A DNA stretch of 64,000 nucleotides from the NCBI GenBank assembly GCA_021442155.1, contig CM038218.1, positions 64,416,474 to 64,480,473 of the forward strand. Reading direction: 5' to 3'. The notes under the pieces were generated by a model that saw only the letters and a program-made list of their open reading frames with translations, did not search any database and had not been told where the DNA came from. The DNA comes from Cymbidium sinense (Eukaryota; Streptophyta; Magnoliopsida; Asparagales; Orchidaceae). Both the position numbers and the translations under genes were made by a program. This document shows, in pieces, positions 1-12,559 of the stretch. The number at the start of each line of letters is the position of its first letter. Positions within the stretch are counted from its first letter, which is position 1.

Positions 1-1010
1 TCTTTATTTTGAGAGGATCACATATATCCCGAAAGATTACCCTAATAGAGCTAGATGGTTGTTCCACTAGATATTCCTTAAGGATAACTATAGCGCCTGA
101 CTTGTAGCTATGCTCAAGCCAATCCTTAAATGTAAAGCAATCCTCCAAAATATGGCCTAGCATACGGTGGTAGAGGCAAAAGTTAGGATCATTGCTCTTG
201 CCCACTTCCTCCGGCTTTGTAGGCTTTGGTAGCTAAAAATCAGGTTTCTTTAAGAGATTCTTAAAGATTTTTTTGACTACCTCCCTCTTAAATGAATAAG
301 GTTTGTTTAGTTTATCCAAAAGAGTAGGTGGATGATAGCTACCTGGTGGCGGGTATGTGTACCACTATTGAGGGTATGGCTGAGGAAGTGGAGAAGGCCA
401 TGGAGGCCATGGTGGCAATGATGGTGCGGTGGTAGGAGGTGTGAAGGTGGAGCTGAGGTCTCTCATCCCCTCGGTTGCTTCCCCTTGTCCAATGTCACTG
501 CCCCTTTATTTTCTTCATTTTGGCTTTGATGATTGATCTTGAAAAGGCAACTATTTGGCCTCTTCTTGTAGGCTACCGCCTTGTTGATAAGTATTTTAAA
601 TATCTTAATGGTGAAACCTTTAAGCATGAAGGCAACCGGGCATGAATATTCTTTAATAGAATTTTAATAGCATACTGTTTAGACAACTACGGTTCACATT
701 TCATCCATAAATTATGTCATATAAGAATATAATCAACGATGGACTCACTGGGGTGTTGTTAAGCTACAACGAGATCACCCACGCATCCTTACCGACAAAG
801 AAACCTCTTAATAAAGAGTTACTCCAACTCAACAAAGTCTTCACCATTGGGAGTTCAATGTACCAATCAAAGTTACCGCTAGGTTAATACAAAGAGATGA
901 AATAATAATGCATCACCACCAACATTGCAATAGCAAAAGTGCACTATATGCTTGAGGGTTCCGCCGCCATCAAAGTTTTGAAAGAAGGAGGCACAAAACC
1001 CTTAGATATT
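1..1010 (-). pseudogene. Ty3/gypsy gag remnant (X1), frameshifted
   Basis: Minus-strand translation gives gag pieces spread over several frames. Near 985-905 is a segment beginning FDGGGTLKHIVHF, the usual N-terminal part of plant gypsy gag. Near 765-725 is SESIVDYI, matching the family's 'GESVxDYI' block. Near 680-600 is a segment like the 'RTFEELATKAHDME' neighbourhood. At about 205-90 is a clean stretch, DPNFCLYHRMLGHILEDC, with the spacing C-X2-H-X4-H-X4-C, the zinc-knuckle variant common in plant Tat-type gag, preceded by a KPEEVG-like linker. Capsid-like and nucleocapsid-like parts are therefore both present, in the normal order. Several stops and frame changes show it is dead. It continues left of the window toward pol. 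The gag identity is sure; the exact lineage is less so. Confidence 0.8.
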
Positions 1011-2930
1011 GGATAGCATCAATTCCTCTAGGTAGGGTCTACCCTTTGGAATTGATGAACCACCCTGCTTGTGCTTTCTCACTTATTGTTCAACCATGAG
1101 TTTGATATCTTTTCTTTTGTATGGAGGTACTGTCTACTACCTTCCTATACAAGCTAGTGCTACCCTGGTCTACCGGAGGTGAACTTTTGGGTTGATCCAA
1201 GACATGCAGTAACTCAGGCTGGCCAGTCTCCATAATATTAAGATGTGCTGCTGGAGCTTGATTCTAAAGTGCTAGAACTACTTCTAACAAATTCTAATAT
1301 AAGTTGTTGAAGGAGGTGTTGGGTCAAATGGGTTGTATCATCCTATTCGGCCGCAACACCTTCCAAACTTGATCAAGGAGAGAACCCCTGTATCAACCAT
1401 ATGCAAGTCTTCCAACAAATCATCTTCATTGGGATCAAAGTTAACCTTCTCTTCCTCAAGGTTAGACCAATCATACCCTAATATTTCATTCTTCTCAATG
1501 AGATACTGTGCTACGATTTCATCCAAGGAGCGGTCCAACTGTGTAGGCACAAATGCTTGTGGATGACTGGTGGTGGGATCATACTCATGAATGGAGATAC
1601 ATCTGACCTCCCCCCTACTACTGAGAGCTAACTTGTGAGGGCTACCACTAAGAAATGTGGTTCATGGTCGCCAACTATGGGTGGAGTTACCCTGGAGGAT
1701 CTATTGCCATGGGACAATAAAACTATCTCCTTTCCCCTCTCTACTACTACATCCATGATCCGCAGTGGTGGTGATGATGGACTACAATGCTGTTGGTCAC
1801 CACTCCTTCACCACAAATAAGTAGGTCGAGTAGAGAACTAGCCCTCACCCCAATTGGTGTAGATGAAATGGGATCCCTTGGCCATAGTGGATCACCGAGG
1901 GGCTTTCTTTTCCCTCGTTGTCTTCATGGCTTTAGATGGAACTATGAAGATGGAACACGGTGATGGAGACGGAGTGAAGCGGTGATGGAGATAACACCGA
2001 CTCCTCTATGCGTGAGCTCCCATGATGGGTAATACCTCAATAGAATACTATTATGTGACCGATGGGTGTACGATCGGGGAAATCTCGAGCAGGGTCGACT
2101 GCATAGCATCTTCTCTCTATGCTAACATGAATCGATACACAAGCCTCTTTAGCCCTCTCCAACGGATATGCTCACCCCACTAATGAGAACATAGATCAAA
2201 TTGGGCATGACAACTTTAAAGCTCCACCAACTTGGCACAAAACTATCTTGAGGCTGGCATATAACCTCCTCCTATCTCTGGTAGGTGCCTCATACTGAAC
2301 TACAGGTGGAGGTGACACTATAATCCTCCTAACATATTCCACTCCCATCCAAAAGATGGAACTTATCTGTAATCAAAGGAGAAACTACCTGGTGACTCTA
2401 TTGTAATGAGACCGCTCCATCTCCTGCGCACATGATGCTTGATCTTGTCCATGACCAGTTCAGGGTGGAGCAAGAATTAGACCCTATTCAAAGGTGGGAG
2501 ACTATCCTAAAGCTAGGGTAGCCTTCCCTGAAGAAGCAAGTGAGTGGGTTCTAGCCCATTGGGGGTAGAGAATAAATGTACGTACCCAGTCACTATGGGG
2601 AACCTCCTTCATCTTCCTCAAGTGAGGAAATTCAGAATCAAGGCATCTCAACATGGATGACTTTCTTGCCCACCACATTCCTACACATGGTGAGGGTTGC
2701 CCCTCACAAGTGATCCCCTCAATCCTCACAAAGTGTATTAATGATAAATCAGTTTATGGGGAGGTCCTGATCCAAGGCCAAATCCATCCCAAAGGGAAAG
2801 TGAACACATACTGAGCATCCATTTGCACATTGAACTAAGAGACTAAAAAAGGAACAGAATTGTTGAAACAAACTCAAATCCATTTGTTTTTGTATTCTTG
2901 GATTTTGAATTTGATTTAGAATTTGAACCC
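1011..2930 (-). pseudogene. X1 region between leader array and gag (possible ORF1 remnant)
   Basis: This stretch lies between the hairpin array and gag and has many stops on both strands. It is homologous to 62,851-64,000 of X2. Shared phrases include GTGGG/TGGTTCAAA next to the array and a GATAGTCTCCC block (minus strand near 2,503; plus strand near 63,349). Both copies also encode a similar peptide: Y-x-x-L-K-x-x-x-x-Q-V-G near 2,250 on minus here and near 63,630 on plus in X2. Ogre elements carry an extra ORF of unknown function at this place, so an ORF1 remnant is possible but not shown. The longest open piece here is 70 codons (1,550 to 1,338) and resembles nothing I know. Confidence 0.5.
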
Positions 2931-4880
2931 ACACTCAATAATTTGAATATGTTATGGGGCTCATTAAATTTAGAGAGATATTTTGAATGAATTAGAGATT
3001 TTGAGTTTAGAATCCACTTTCAACAAATTTGTGTATGTTAAAAATGGGTCCAAATATTTTGAAGAGATTTTTGATGCTTCCATTAGTTCATATTTGAATT
3101 TGATTTTTTTAATGTTTGAGGACCCTTTATTTAATAAATTTGAGTATGTTAAAATAGAGAGTCAATTGATTTTATTTGGGATTACTCATTTAGCAAATTT
3201 GGGTATGCTAATTGAGTTGTTTGAAAATAATTTTCTTATTTTTGTTTTATTTTCCCATGATGTATCATGTGTGTTTTAGAAATGAATTTTACTTAGCAAA
3301 TTTGTGTATGCAAATAAAATTATTTTTTTTTTTTTGAAAATGATTATTTAGCAAATTTGGGCATGCTAAATAAAGTTCAAATGTGTTTTGGTTTTGATTT
3401 TTGAAAATAAAGTTTTTACTTAGCAAATTTGGATATGCTAAATAAAGTCCAAATGTGTTTAATTTTTTATTTTATTTTAATTTTGAAAATGGGATCTTTA
3501 CTTAGCAAATTTGTGTATGCTAAATAAAGTCCAAATGTATTTGATTTTTTATGTTTTGATTTTGAAAAATCTTTACTTAGCAAATTTATGCTAAATAAAG
3601 TCCAAATGTATTTTATTTTGATTTTGAAAATGGGATCTTTACTTAGCAAATTTGTATGTTAAATAAAGTCCAAATATGTTTAATTTTTGTGTTTTGATTT
3701 TTTTGAAAAAGTGATATTTACTTAGCAAATTTGGGTATGCTAAATAAAGTATAAATGTGTTTTATTTTGATTTTTGAAAATGAGATCTTTACTTAGCAAA
3801 TTTGGGTATGCTAAATAAAGTCCAAATGTGTTTAATTTTTGTGTTTCGATTTTTTTTGAAAAAGGATCTTTATTTAACAAATTTGGGTATGCTAAATAAA
3901 GCCCAAATGTATTTTGATTTTGATTTTAGAAAATGAGGTCTTTACTTAGCAAATTTGGGTATGCTAAATAAAGTCCAAATGTGTTTGATTTTGTGTTTGA
4001 TTTTGAAAAGGGATCTTTACTTAGCAAATTTGGTATAAATAAAGTCCAAATATGTTTTGTTTTAATATTTAAAATGATTTTTGAAAATTTGTATGTTAAA
4101 TAAAAAACCAAATTTAATTTGGGTATGTCAAATAGTATTCCAATGTATTTTGATTTTTATAATTTTTACAAAGGAGATTTCCATTTAACAAATTTGAGTA
4201 TGTGAAATGAAAGTCAATTATATTTTATTTTTTAAAGATGAAAATTTTGTGTGATTATTATTTTTTTTGAAAGAAGGAATTCCAACTTAACATGTGGAAT
4301 GTTTGAGTGAAATTTCATGATTTTATTTGAATGAAATCATCCAACATATTTGGATATATTGAATGAAGATTTATTCAAATTTGAATTTTTTTGAAAAGGA
4401 AGAAATTCCAACTTCAACATATATGATATATTGAAATGGAGTTTCAATTTTATGATATGATTTTATTTGAAATGAAATCTTCATTCAATAAATATATTGA
4501 ATAAGAGTATTTCAAATATGTGCTTTTTGAAAGATGATTTTGATTTTATTTGGGAATGAAATATTCATTCAATAAAATTGGGCATATTGAATGAGGATTT
4601 TCATACGTGTTTTTTGAAAGGTGATTTTGATTTTATTTGAAAATAAAATTTTCATTCAGTAAATTTGGGTATATTGACTGAGGATGTTCATCTTCAAATA
4701 TGTGCTTTTTGAAAGATGATTTTGATTTTATTTGGGAATAAAATCTTCATTCAATAAATTTGGGTATATTGAATGAGAATGTTCGTATGCACTTTTGAAA
4801 GATGATTTTGATTTTATTTGGAAATGAAATCTTCATTCATTAAGAATGAGGATGTTCATATGTGCTTTTGAAAGATTTTG
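2925..4880 (-). repeat. Tandem stem-loop array in the X1 leader
   Basis: About 20 diverged units of roughly 75-95 bp. Each carries an inverted repeat around a nearly fixed 10-base loop, AATTTGGGTA on the plus strand. Example: CTTTACTTAGCA (3,496-3,507), loop 3,508-3,517, TGCTAAATAAAG (3,518-3,529), with 11 of 12 positions pairing. Units from about 4,480 on use another stem with the same loop: CATTCAATA (4,748-4,756) and TATTGAATG (4,767-4,775), a perfect 9 bp pair. Spacers are T-rich with TTTTGATTTT. Reading frames predicted here (for example 2,983-3,279) are by-products of the repeat. The same array lies in the X2 leader at 46,290-47,457. Confidence 0.85.
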
Positions 4881-5334
4881 ATTTGATTTGATTTGAAAGA
4901 TCCTACATGTAACAATCATGAAGATTGTTAGATGAGGTTGAGTTATATATATTTTGTGAAAATTTTTGTGCATATATTTTATTATGTGAATTTTAGAAAA
5001 TTGCTTTTGAAAAGTGATATTTTTATGAAGAATTTATTTTTCTTACTTGTAGAATGAACCTTACCTTACCAAAGAAATGGTAAGGAAGTTAAACTCGGAT
5101 TTTAGTCATTTCTTTTGGTTAAATTTTATTTTCACCTATTGGAGGACCATACATGGGTTTTAGGACCTACATAGAGTGAGGTCCTAAAACCTAAAGGATG
5201 TTGGCTAGCTTAGCTTAAGAATGAAATAAACTAAGTGCCAATGAAAAAGAAGGATAGTCTCAGATTCATATGAAATACAAATCCACTATCGATACTTGGA
5301 GACAATGATCATTTACCAAAGATGGAGAGAGGAA
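4881..5334 (-). other. X1 leader between PBS and hairpin array
   Basis: No gene is seen. It contains a short inverted pair around 5,157-5,198 (TTTTAGGACCT and AGGTCCTAAAA). The pair is largely kept in X2 near 46,009-46,044. By position this is 5' untranslated leader. Confidence 0.55.
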
Positions 5335-5353
5335 CCATCCCCTGGAGTCGCCA
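5335..5353 (-). promoter_or_regulatory. Primer binding site of X1
   Basis: The minus strand reads TGGCGACTCC-A-GGGGATGG, 8 bases past the LTR end. This resembles the TGGCGACTCC(GCT)GGGGA site of Ogre-type elements, reported to pair with a tRNA-Arg 3' end (from memory). Three bases of the usual core appear lost. X2 has the degenerate counterpart at 45,844-45,862. Confidence 0.7.
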
Positions 5354-7927
5354 AAAAAATCTATGGTGTTTTTTTATTTTGAAACTTGATTTAAAAAATA
5401 AATATGTTGGGACACGATCGTGATATGTACTCATTAGGTGATCGGGTGACATTGAGGAATGATGTACTATCTCAAGAGACAGAGTCACCATCCTACAATG
5501 GACCTAATCACCTAATAAGGACTCTAAGACAATGGGTCTTCGAATGTACGAGATCTTTCCCTACTTTACATGGAAAAGTAAAGTAGGGTTTATTTTAAAT
5601 GTTCATTAAGTTCCTATGGAGGCAAGCCCCATAGTTAATTACATCTAAGGAATGAGATTCTTTAAGAATACTCTCAATTAAGGTAAATGATCATTGTCTC
5701 CAAAGATTTCAAAGATAGGACTATCAACAAATTGGTTATTTTTGAAAATCAAATGGGATTGATCAAAAGGAGGGAGTTATTATCTAAACCAAAGGGAGAT
5801 GAGTAAGGGATGCTCATGATACTAGAAAGCCTAGAGCATCCCAAACTATCCTATGGTTGGGCTTTATATTTTGAAATTTGAGAGATTAATTATTTGAGTT
5901 GAATTTTTATTAGAAATCTAGGCTTACAATTCCACAACACAATATGGAAAATGCCTAAGAGGTGAGGATTTATGCTTGTAGCCCATAAAGGGAAACAACA
6001 ACCATATCCTAAATCTAGGGAGCTTTGGCAGGGCCAAAGCACCTAAATCTAAGGTGAAAATGGGTATATATTTACCTCCATAAGAGAGATAAACCACCGT
6101 TGGACTTACAACGCTCTGGGTGGCCGCCAACTAACCTCCTATGATTTTAAATACATGTAGGCAAGTCTTATGCTTTGCAAGATAGCTAGTCATTATTATT
6201 TAGAAAGGAGACTAAGTCCTTAAACACACTCCCTAAGAGACTAGATCATGAAGGGCATGAATAATGACTTAATCTAATGTAAATTTTGTTAAGTTTTATT
6301 TTCATTTTTTTTTATTTGACATGGCTATGGGATTTCATATGCCTAATGCATGAGAAATTGTTATGGGCCAAAATCAAAAGAAGGAGGTGTTTCCACCATG
6401 GCTCTCAAAGGTCAAGCCATTTTCTCTAGCAAAGGTGGAAGCCTCCATTAGCAAGAGTGAAGCAATATGATTTATGCATGATGTGAGACATACAACATCC
6501 ACCTAAGGAGTTGCTAAATCTTTATTATCTTGATTTATGTCCTAGTTTTAGGTGAGGTTATGAGTTATTTAATTTAATTTTGAGTTGATTAATTGATAGA
6601 AAATTTATTTTTTTCCTAAGAGTCTAATTGCATCAGCCATTCAACAACCATCAAGAAATTAAGAAACTAGAAAATCATGCCATCCTTACAATCATAAACA
6701 AAATATCAATCAATTTATAAAATTAACAAAAGAATAAGAGGTCGATGTGGTCGGGTTCCACTACACAACCAAAAGAAATGTGGGTAGTCGACGCTCTACC
6801 CTTATACAACGAGGATTACAAATGAATAATTATAATTAAAGAGGAATTCATGTTATGGGGGTCTTTATTCTTCATTTATTCATTTTAATTTTTCTTCACT
6901 TCTTTCTTTCTTTTGATTTGATTTGGGATGTATTTTGCTCCAAGCCTTTACATGGTACATAAGACATGGTCTTATAACCAATGTTCATCCTAATTCCCAT
7001 AACATTCATTCCAAATCTTAATTGCAAAAAATTTACATCAAAATGAGAAAGATAAATCTAACTAAACCTATAAAATAGATTAGCTAAACATACCACACAA
7101 CCCTAAGTTATATGAATAATTTGACTTAGCACCCCACACATGGGTAACCAAGTCCACCTTCTATTATGCTTAGGGGTATAAGCAACCGCACAAAAATATT
7201 TATATTTTATTACAACACCCCCTTAAGCACAAAGAAGACACATGATTAAGATCATCCTATCATCCGCCTACCTAACATACACCCTAACATCCAGCCTAAA
7301 AATATTACATCAAAATAAAAGGCATCAAACCATGCACCACCCTAACATAGAGCTAAAATGGTGACTTAATAATGTGTCATTTAAGGCTTGTGTGGCATGT
7401 CTTAGCTAGCTTTAAGGTTAAAATTTTCTAAGTGTGAAAGATTCAATTTAGTGGTTTAGTGATTTAGTTGATTTGTCAATTTTAGTTGATGATTTGATTT
7501 GGTTTGAATGAACCTACACTTAGTTACTAAATATTAAGAGAAGAAAAGAGAAGAGAACTTCTTTCATCCCTACCTTAAGTAATTTCTAAGGTAGATTCAT
7601 TAATGATTTTTTTAGTGAATATTTATTATGTGTTTTAATTAACCCTAAGTTTAGATTTTCTCTAAATAGCCTATTCAATAAGAAAGGCATCTTAGATTAA
7701 TTAAGGTGAATTACTAACAACACACACAACCATTTATTTCTCTCCACCATGTATACCATGCATATGAATAATCCTAAGCATAGCTATACATACGATTCAA
7801 ATTTTAGCACACCTTGATGATGTATGCAAAGAGGCATGATTTGAAAATTTGGATGTTCCATTGATGCATGTTATTATGTAGAAGATTTCATCCATTAACA
7901 AAATGCACATCCACATGTATAAAAGAT

Positions 7928-8030
7928 ATAAGTGAGTATGACACCATTATTTTCTACACCATGTATAAGGTACAAGACCTACTTAGGGCTACTTAATTAC
8001 TTAAAGCCTCAGCCCTGTGGATGTCCGACT
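7928..8030 (-). repeat. Single U5 repeat unit in X1 LTR
   Basis: One copy of the unit that occurs three times in X2 and X3 and once in X4. The core on minus is a GAGGCTTTAAGTAGCCC-like stretch followed by an AGGTCTT...ACCTTA arm pair. The U5 identity is inferred from its position in the 3' half of the LTR. Confidence 0.55.
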
Positions 8031-10689
8031 AATATACCACTTTTCTTAAATACATGTAAATGCAAAAAGATCAAATGGATGAAGAATCATGCAAAAGATT
8101 TTTTGTGTTTGATTTGGTTGTATAATTTACATGTGTAATGTGAAGATCCTTCTTAAGTCATAACATAGAATAGGAATAGATTTAAGCAAGTGTTGTTCTT
8201 TTAAATGAACTATACACTTTGCAAATCCTATTCAAATCCATGTTAAGAGAAGAGAAGAAAATAACATAACATATTATGCTATAATCACATGCAAGCTTAT
8301 AAGTACTTATAAGTAGCATCACTTCATTCATAATCTTTGATTTATAGGTTTTGAAAATAATTTTTGGTTTAATAGTGATAATAGCCACTCATATTCTTAA
8401 CTTTAGCCAAAACATGCAATTTGACATAAAAGGAAACATTTTATTTAATTGATTTTTCAAAAGATATGAATGCATGATTTCATATGGCAAATAATATTTA
8501 GCATGCTTGGAAAGAAATAAAGTGATGTAAGCATATGACTTCATTCACCCTAATTAATTCCTAAAGACAATCCTATAAAATAAGATCATTTAAAGTGAAT
8601 CAAAATTCTTTAAGAGATTTTTATTTTTGTATTTGATTTGACTTAGAAATGTGAAAAAAGTTTGCTGGTCCTAACCCATTTCCCCATGTGTGAATTAGTT
8701 TAGTTTAATTTTAGAACAATTAGGTTGATTTTATTTTGTTTAGGTTAAGGTATGAATTAAATCCATTAATTACCCTTACCTATACCATTTTAACATAATT
8801 AACCAAACAATTAATTATGAGCCAATATATGATATGCAATCACATGGAATTTAAATCAACAATGCACCTAGGAAATAATAGGCCTAATGTGATTGGCTCA
8901 CAATTATTGATTAATTAAGCTAAAAGATTTAATTAAGTACTTTCATAACCATCCTACACATGTAGTTTGATTATAATTTCCTTTAAAATCCTTAGTTATT
9001 GAACCCAAGAATCTACCCAAGAATTAAGTGATTAAGTTCTGGAGTGATTTAGTTTTAAGTTTTATTAATTGAATTAATTAATGACGTGATTAAGCCATTA
9101 ATCAATTTGCAAATTAATTAAGTGTTTATCCAAATGAAATAAACTTAGGGGAAAAGATTGGAAAAGAAATCCTAATCTCATTCCATAAGTCCATTCACCA
9201 TTTCATGATGATTAACAAGATTAATTAATGAATTTATCACTATTTAATTTATTAATTAATCAATTAATTAGAAAGTGAGGGATGAAATAAGCAATTCCCC
9301 CACTTAATCTAATAATAAATTCCAAGAAAATCATGGGAGGAGGTCATCCCACCAATCAACCTTAGAAGTTTGAATTAATTTCAATTAAGGAGTAATTAGC
9401 CTAATAATATTTCCAATAAAACCCAAATTGAGTTAAAATCACTATCAAAATTAATTAATTTTATTTTTTTATTCTTTAAAATGAATTATATTTTTTTGAT
9501 TTTTCTACAATTATGAATTTTATAAGTTTTCATTAAAATAGATTAATTAGAGCTAATTAAACCCCTATCTCGAATAATGTAGCCGACGCAAAGATGCACT
9601 TTCGACATGGGATAAGTTATTTAAGTTGTCACATCGCTATTGAGTCACCTCATGCGCTTTCCGTCATCCATCTAAGATCGGACGCATGATTAATCCCAGT
9701 TTAGCTTAAATTAGAGGGATCTATCATGATTTAATCACAACCGCGCTCCAATCATATGAAATAATCTGTGTGATCTATCTCTCCTCGAAGCAAGAGACGG
9801 ATGCCATCGCCGATCGCCGATCCAAGCTCACCCAAGCTCGATGGGAGTTCAAACTCACCCCACACCTTCGGTGAAGCATAAGCAATGTATTCAATGGTCA
9901 AGATCTCAAGGGATAACACTTTCCTTCAAAAAGGACCAAACAATTTTTTCTATGGCTATGGTTTCAATGGCATACCTCATCGGAGGCTATCATCGGTGCT
10001 TCCAACAGAGGAGGTAGCTTCATCTAGTAGTGATGAAGCCTTGTTGAAGGTATCAAGTCTTGATTTGGAGTGGATGTTTCAGTTGACCAAGCTCCCCTTC
10101 AATGGTGATCCTGATAAAGTCCTCCTTCCTGGCTTGGTGACTTGGGAAACAACTTGAATGAGCTCAAGTCCCTTGATGGTGCTTGTGAGGTTAGATGGAG
10201 AATTGGATGAGTTTGGATTGACCTCCCTGCTTTGACTTTGGGCAAAATCGAAGGTGAAATCAAGGGAGCTTGGAAATGGCTTTCGGAAGCTTAGGGATGC
10301 TTGGTTTCGATTCCTAGAGCTCAATTGAATCGAGTGCCTCTTGCTTGAGTGGGAATGAGGGGGAGTAACCCCCTCCATGGATCGGATGGTGAAGAGCAAT
10401 TTTGCCATTTTTAATCAATGGAGGAGATTGGTTGATCAGTTTGGGTTGTTTAGCATCCCGTGTGAGTCATTTTAGGGAGGGAGGAGAGTGAGTGCCCATG
10501 TGCTAGGTGAGCGCATTGGGTGATCCAAGTGCTCAATTCCAAAGGGGTCGTTGGGTCATTGGTCACCGGGTCAACATGTTCTTCACCCTCCTTGGTGTCC
10601 ATGTGGACCACTAGGAAGATTCCAAGTGGCCTTGAGAAAGAAATGACCAAAATCCAAGTGAATTTAGTCATATGATACCCTTTGACCTA

Positions 10690-12300
10690 AGGGTAAAATG
10701 GTCATTTGGCCATAATTTTGATTTGGCCAGATTTGAAATGATTCAAAAATGGGTTGAGCTAAATTTCAAGTGATTTGGAGTTCATTTGATTTGGATTGGT
10801 TCAATTTGACCCATTTAGGTCAAGTTGGTCAAATTGGGTTAGGTTGACCAATTGGTCAAATATGGTCAAACCATGGGTTAGGTCAAGTTCAAATGATCAT
10901 TTGGAGCTTATGGGTATCATTGGTTTGGTTCAATTTGGTTTATATTTGGTTTTGGTTCATTTAGATTCATTTAGGTCAAATGGGGTTGACCAATTTGACC
11001 TTTGACCCAATGTTAGGTCATGGTTGGTTTAGATTGGTTGATCATTTGAAATGTTTTGCGCTATGGTTTCAATCAATTTTGGTTTGATTTGATTTCAAGT
11101 TGATTTGACCTTTTAGGTCAAGTTGGGTTCTTGGTCAAAAAGTTGGGTCTAGTTGGCCAATTCAATAAGTTCAAATTTGGAATGAATTTGACCCATTGGT
11201 CAATTTGGCTTAGATAAAGATTTGACCCATTTTGGCTTCTAGGTCAACTTGGGTCAACTTAGTTCAAGTGGCCAATTGGGCTTGGTTTGGCTCAATTGAC
11301 TTGAAGTTTCAATCATTGATTATGAATTGGTTTAGATCAATGGTTTCAATCGATTTGGCATATGGTGGATTTTGGCTAGTTTGAGTTTCATTTGGGCTAA
11401 ATGTTGACTTGGTCAAAGGCTAAGTTTGACTTGGTTTGACCCAATTTGAGTGATTGATCATCTTAGGATGATTGTTGCTCATAATGTGAGACTTAGATGG
11501 GCTTAGTTCAATCCAATTCGGGTTGAATTAGAACTTGGCTCAAAAGGTGCTTTGGGTCACTTTAGGTCAAGTGAGTCTAAAGGGGTCAATTGACTTGATT
11601 AAAGCTTGATTCAAGTTTTGTTTCACTCACATATAGACTTGTGATTGAAATATAAATCTAATTGCAAGTGATTTGGAGTCAAATGAGTTTTGGTTCATTT
11701 GACAATTTCAAGTTCAAAGGATGAACATAGTTTGATTTGGGTTAGTTTGATTTTGGTTTGATGACTAGTTTATGTTTATGTTTGGGCATGTGATTGAAGA
11801 AGTGATTGAAGAGAGAAATCCAAGGGTTTGGATTGATTTAAGGATGGTTTGGCTAAGTTCAAGGATTTAACTTGAAAGAGTATAAGTTGGATTTAAGTTG
11901 GATTTGGATTTAAATTTTGAATTTAGTTTTGGTTTTGAATTTAAATTTCATTTATATTTGTGAATATAAATCAGAATATAAATGAGTTATGAGAAAGTCT
12001 TTTGAGTTTGGGGTGATTTGGGTTTGATTTTAGCTAAATCCGTAAGATGAAATCAAAGGGCATAGGAAAGATTTTGGGATTTGAATTCAATCATAGGTTT
12101 CAATCATTTTGATTTGGAATTGATTTATGATTTGGATTTTGGAATTGATTTATGATTTGAGAAAACCAATTGAGTTAAAATTGATTTAAGATTTGAGTTT
12201 TAGAATTGATTTATGATTTGAGAAACTCAATTAAGTTGGAAATGATTTGAGATTTGAATTTGAAGTTTGGTTTGAAAGAAGGAATCAAGGATTGGGTTCA
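10690..12300 (-). repeat. U3 array of TTGGTCAA / TTGACC words in X1
   Basis: Low-complexity, tandemly derived sequence with endlessly varied TTGGTCAAATTGGGTTAGG-type phrases. Toward 12,300 are larger imperfect units containing ATTTATGATTTGAGAAA. The same zone occurs in X2 (37,800-39,870), X4 (51,800-53,870) and X3 (60,830-62,640). No gene is present. Confidence 0.75.
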
Positions 12301-12500
12301 AGCTATAGGGTAGGCAAATCCTCATAATACCCCTAAGGAATAACCTATTCCCATGGCTAACTTTTCTAAGTCTCTAGGGTTAGGTTATGTGTTCACCTAA
12401 TCACTAGATGTGTCTTAAGACTAAGGAACTCTTAATGTCTAGAGGAATCATATGTCTAAAATGGAGAAGTTGAGAGCTCACTCCAAAAGTGAGGTCAACA

Positions 12501-12559
12501 CCAACCAAAGATAGGAGAAGTAAAGATCTAGTTCAAGTGTAAAGGATGAAAATCATAAT
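12501..12559. other. Short flank between X1 and the RTE fragment
   Basis: About 60 bp in which I recognise nothing. It holds the putative target-site bases CCAAC of X1 (12,501-12,505). The 5' edge of the RTE fragment is not sharply visible and may lie inside it. Confidence 0.4.

Larger units (their letters stand above)
1..12500 (-). mobile_element. Giant Ty3/gypsy element X1 (Tat/Ogre-like), 5' part only
   Basis: Read on the minus strand the order is LTR (12,500 to 5,362), PBS (5,353 to 5,335), leader with a hairpin array (about 4,880 to 2,925), an unassigned region (2,930 to 1,010) and a gag remnant (1,010 to 1). Pol and the 3' LTR must lie left of the window. The order matches X2 at 37,574 onward, which is what defines the LTR edges: both LTRs begin T(G/A)TTGACCTCA and end CACCATA eight to ten bases before the PBS. 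The Tat/Ogre assignment is an inference from the PBS, LTR length and gag type. The bases just outside the LTR start (12,501-12,505, CCAAC) should recur at the far end of the element if its duplication survives. Confidence 0.82.
5362..12500 (-). repeat. LTR of X1, 7,139 bp
   Basis: The LTR starts (minus) TGTTGACCTCACTTTTGGAG at 12,500 and ends CACCATA at 5,362. It aligns colinearly with X2 (37,574-45,837), X4 (51,595-59,499) and the two halves of X3. Parts in element order are: a block rich in CTTAGTCTTAAGACAC near the start; a U3 array of GACCCAAATTGACC-like words (12,300 to 10,680); a more GC-rich block (10,680 to 9,550); an AATTAATT-rich block; one U5 unit (8,030 to 7,928); and a conserved block (6,150 to 5,900) with TTGTAAGTCCAA. 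No gene is present. Short reading frames such as 9,885-10,157 and 10,079-10,408 are not kept in the other copies. Confidence 0.82.

Noticed and set aside
2983..3279. 98-codon frame on plus
   Set aside because: Lies wholly inside the leader hairpin array. The repeated words explain the open frame, and it is antisense to the element.
2925..4880. Resemblance to a CRISPR array (regular repeats and spacers)
   Set aside because: Units are imperfect and diverged, spacers are related low-complexity DNA, and the context is a plant retrotransposon leader with no cas genes.
10079..10408. 109-codon frame on minus
   Set aside because: Inside the X1 LTR. The aligned places in X2, X3 and X4 do not keep the frame.
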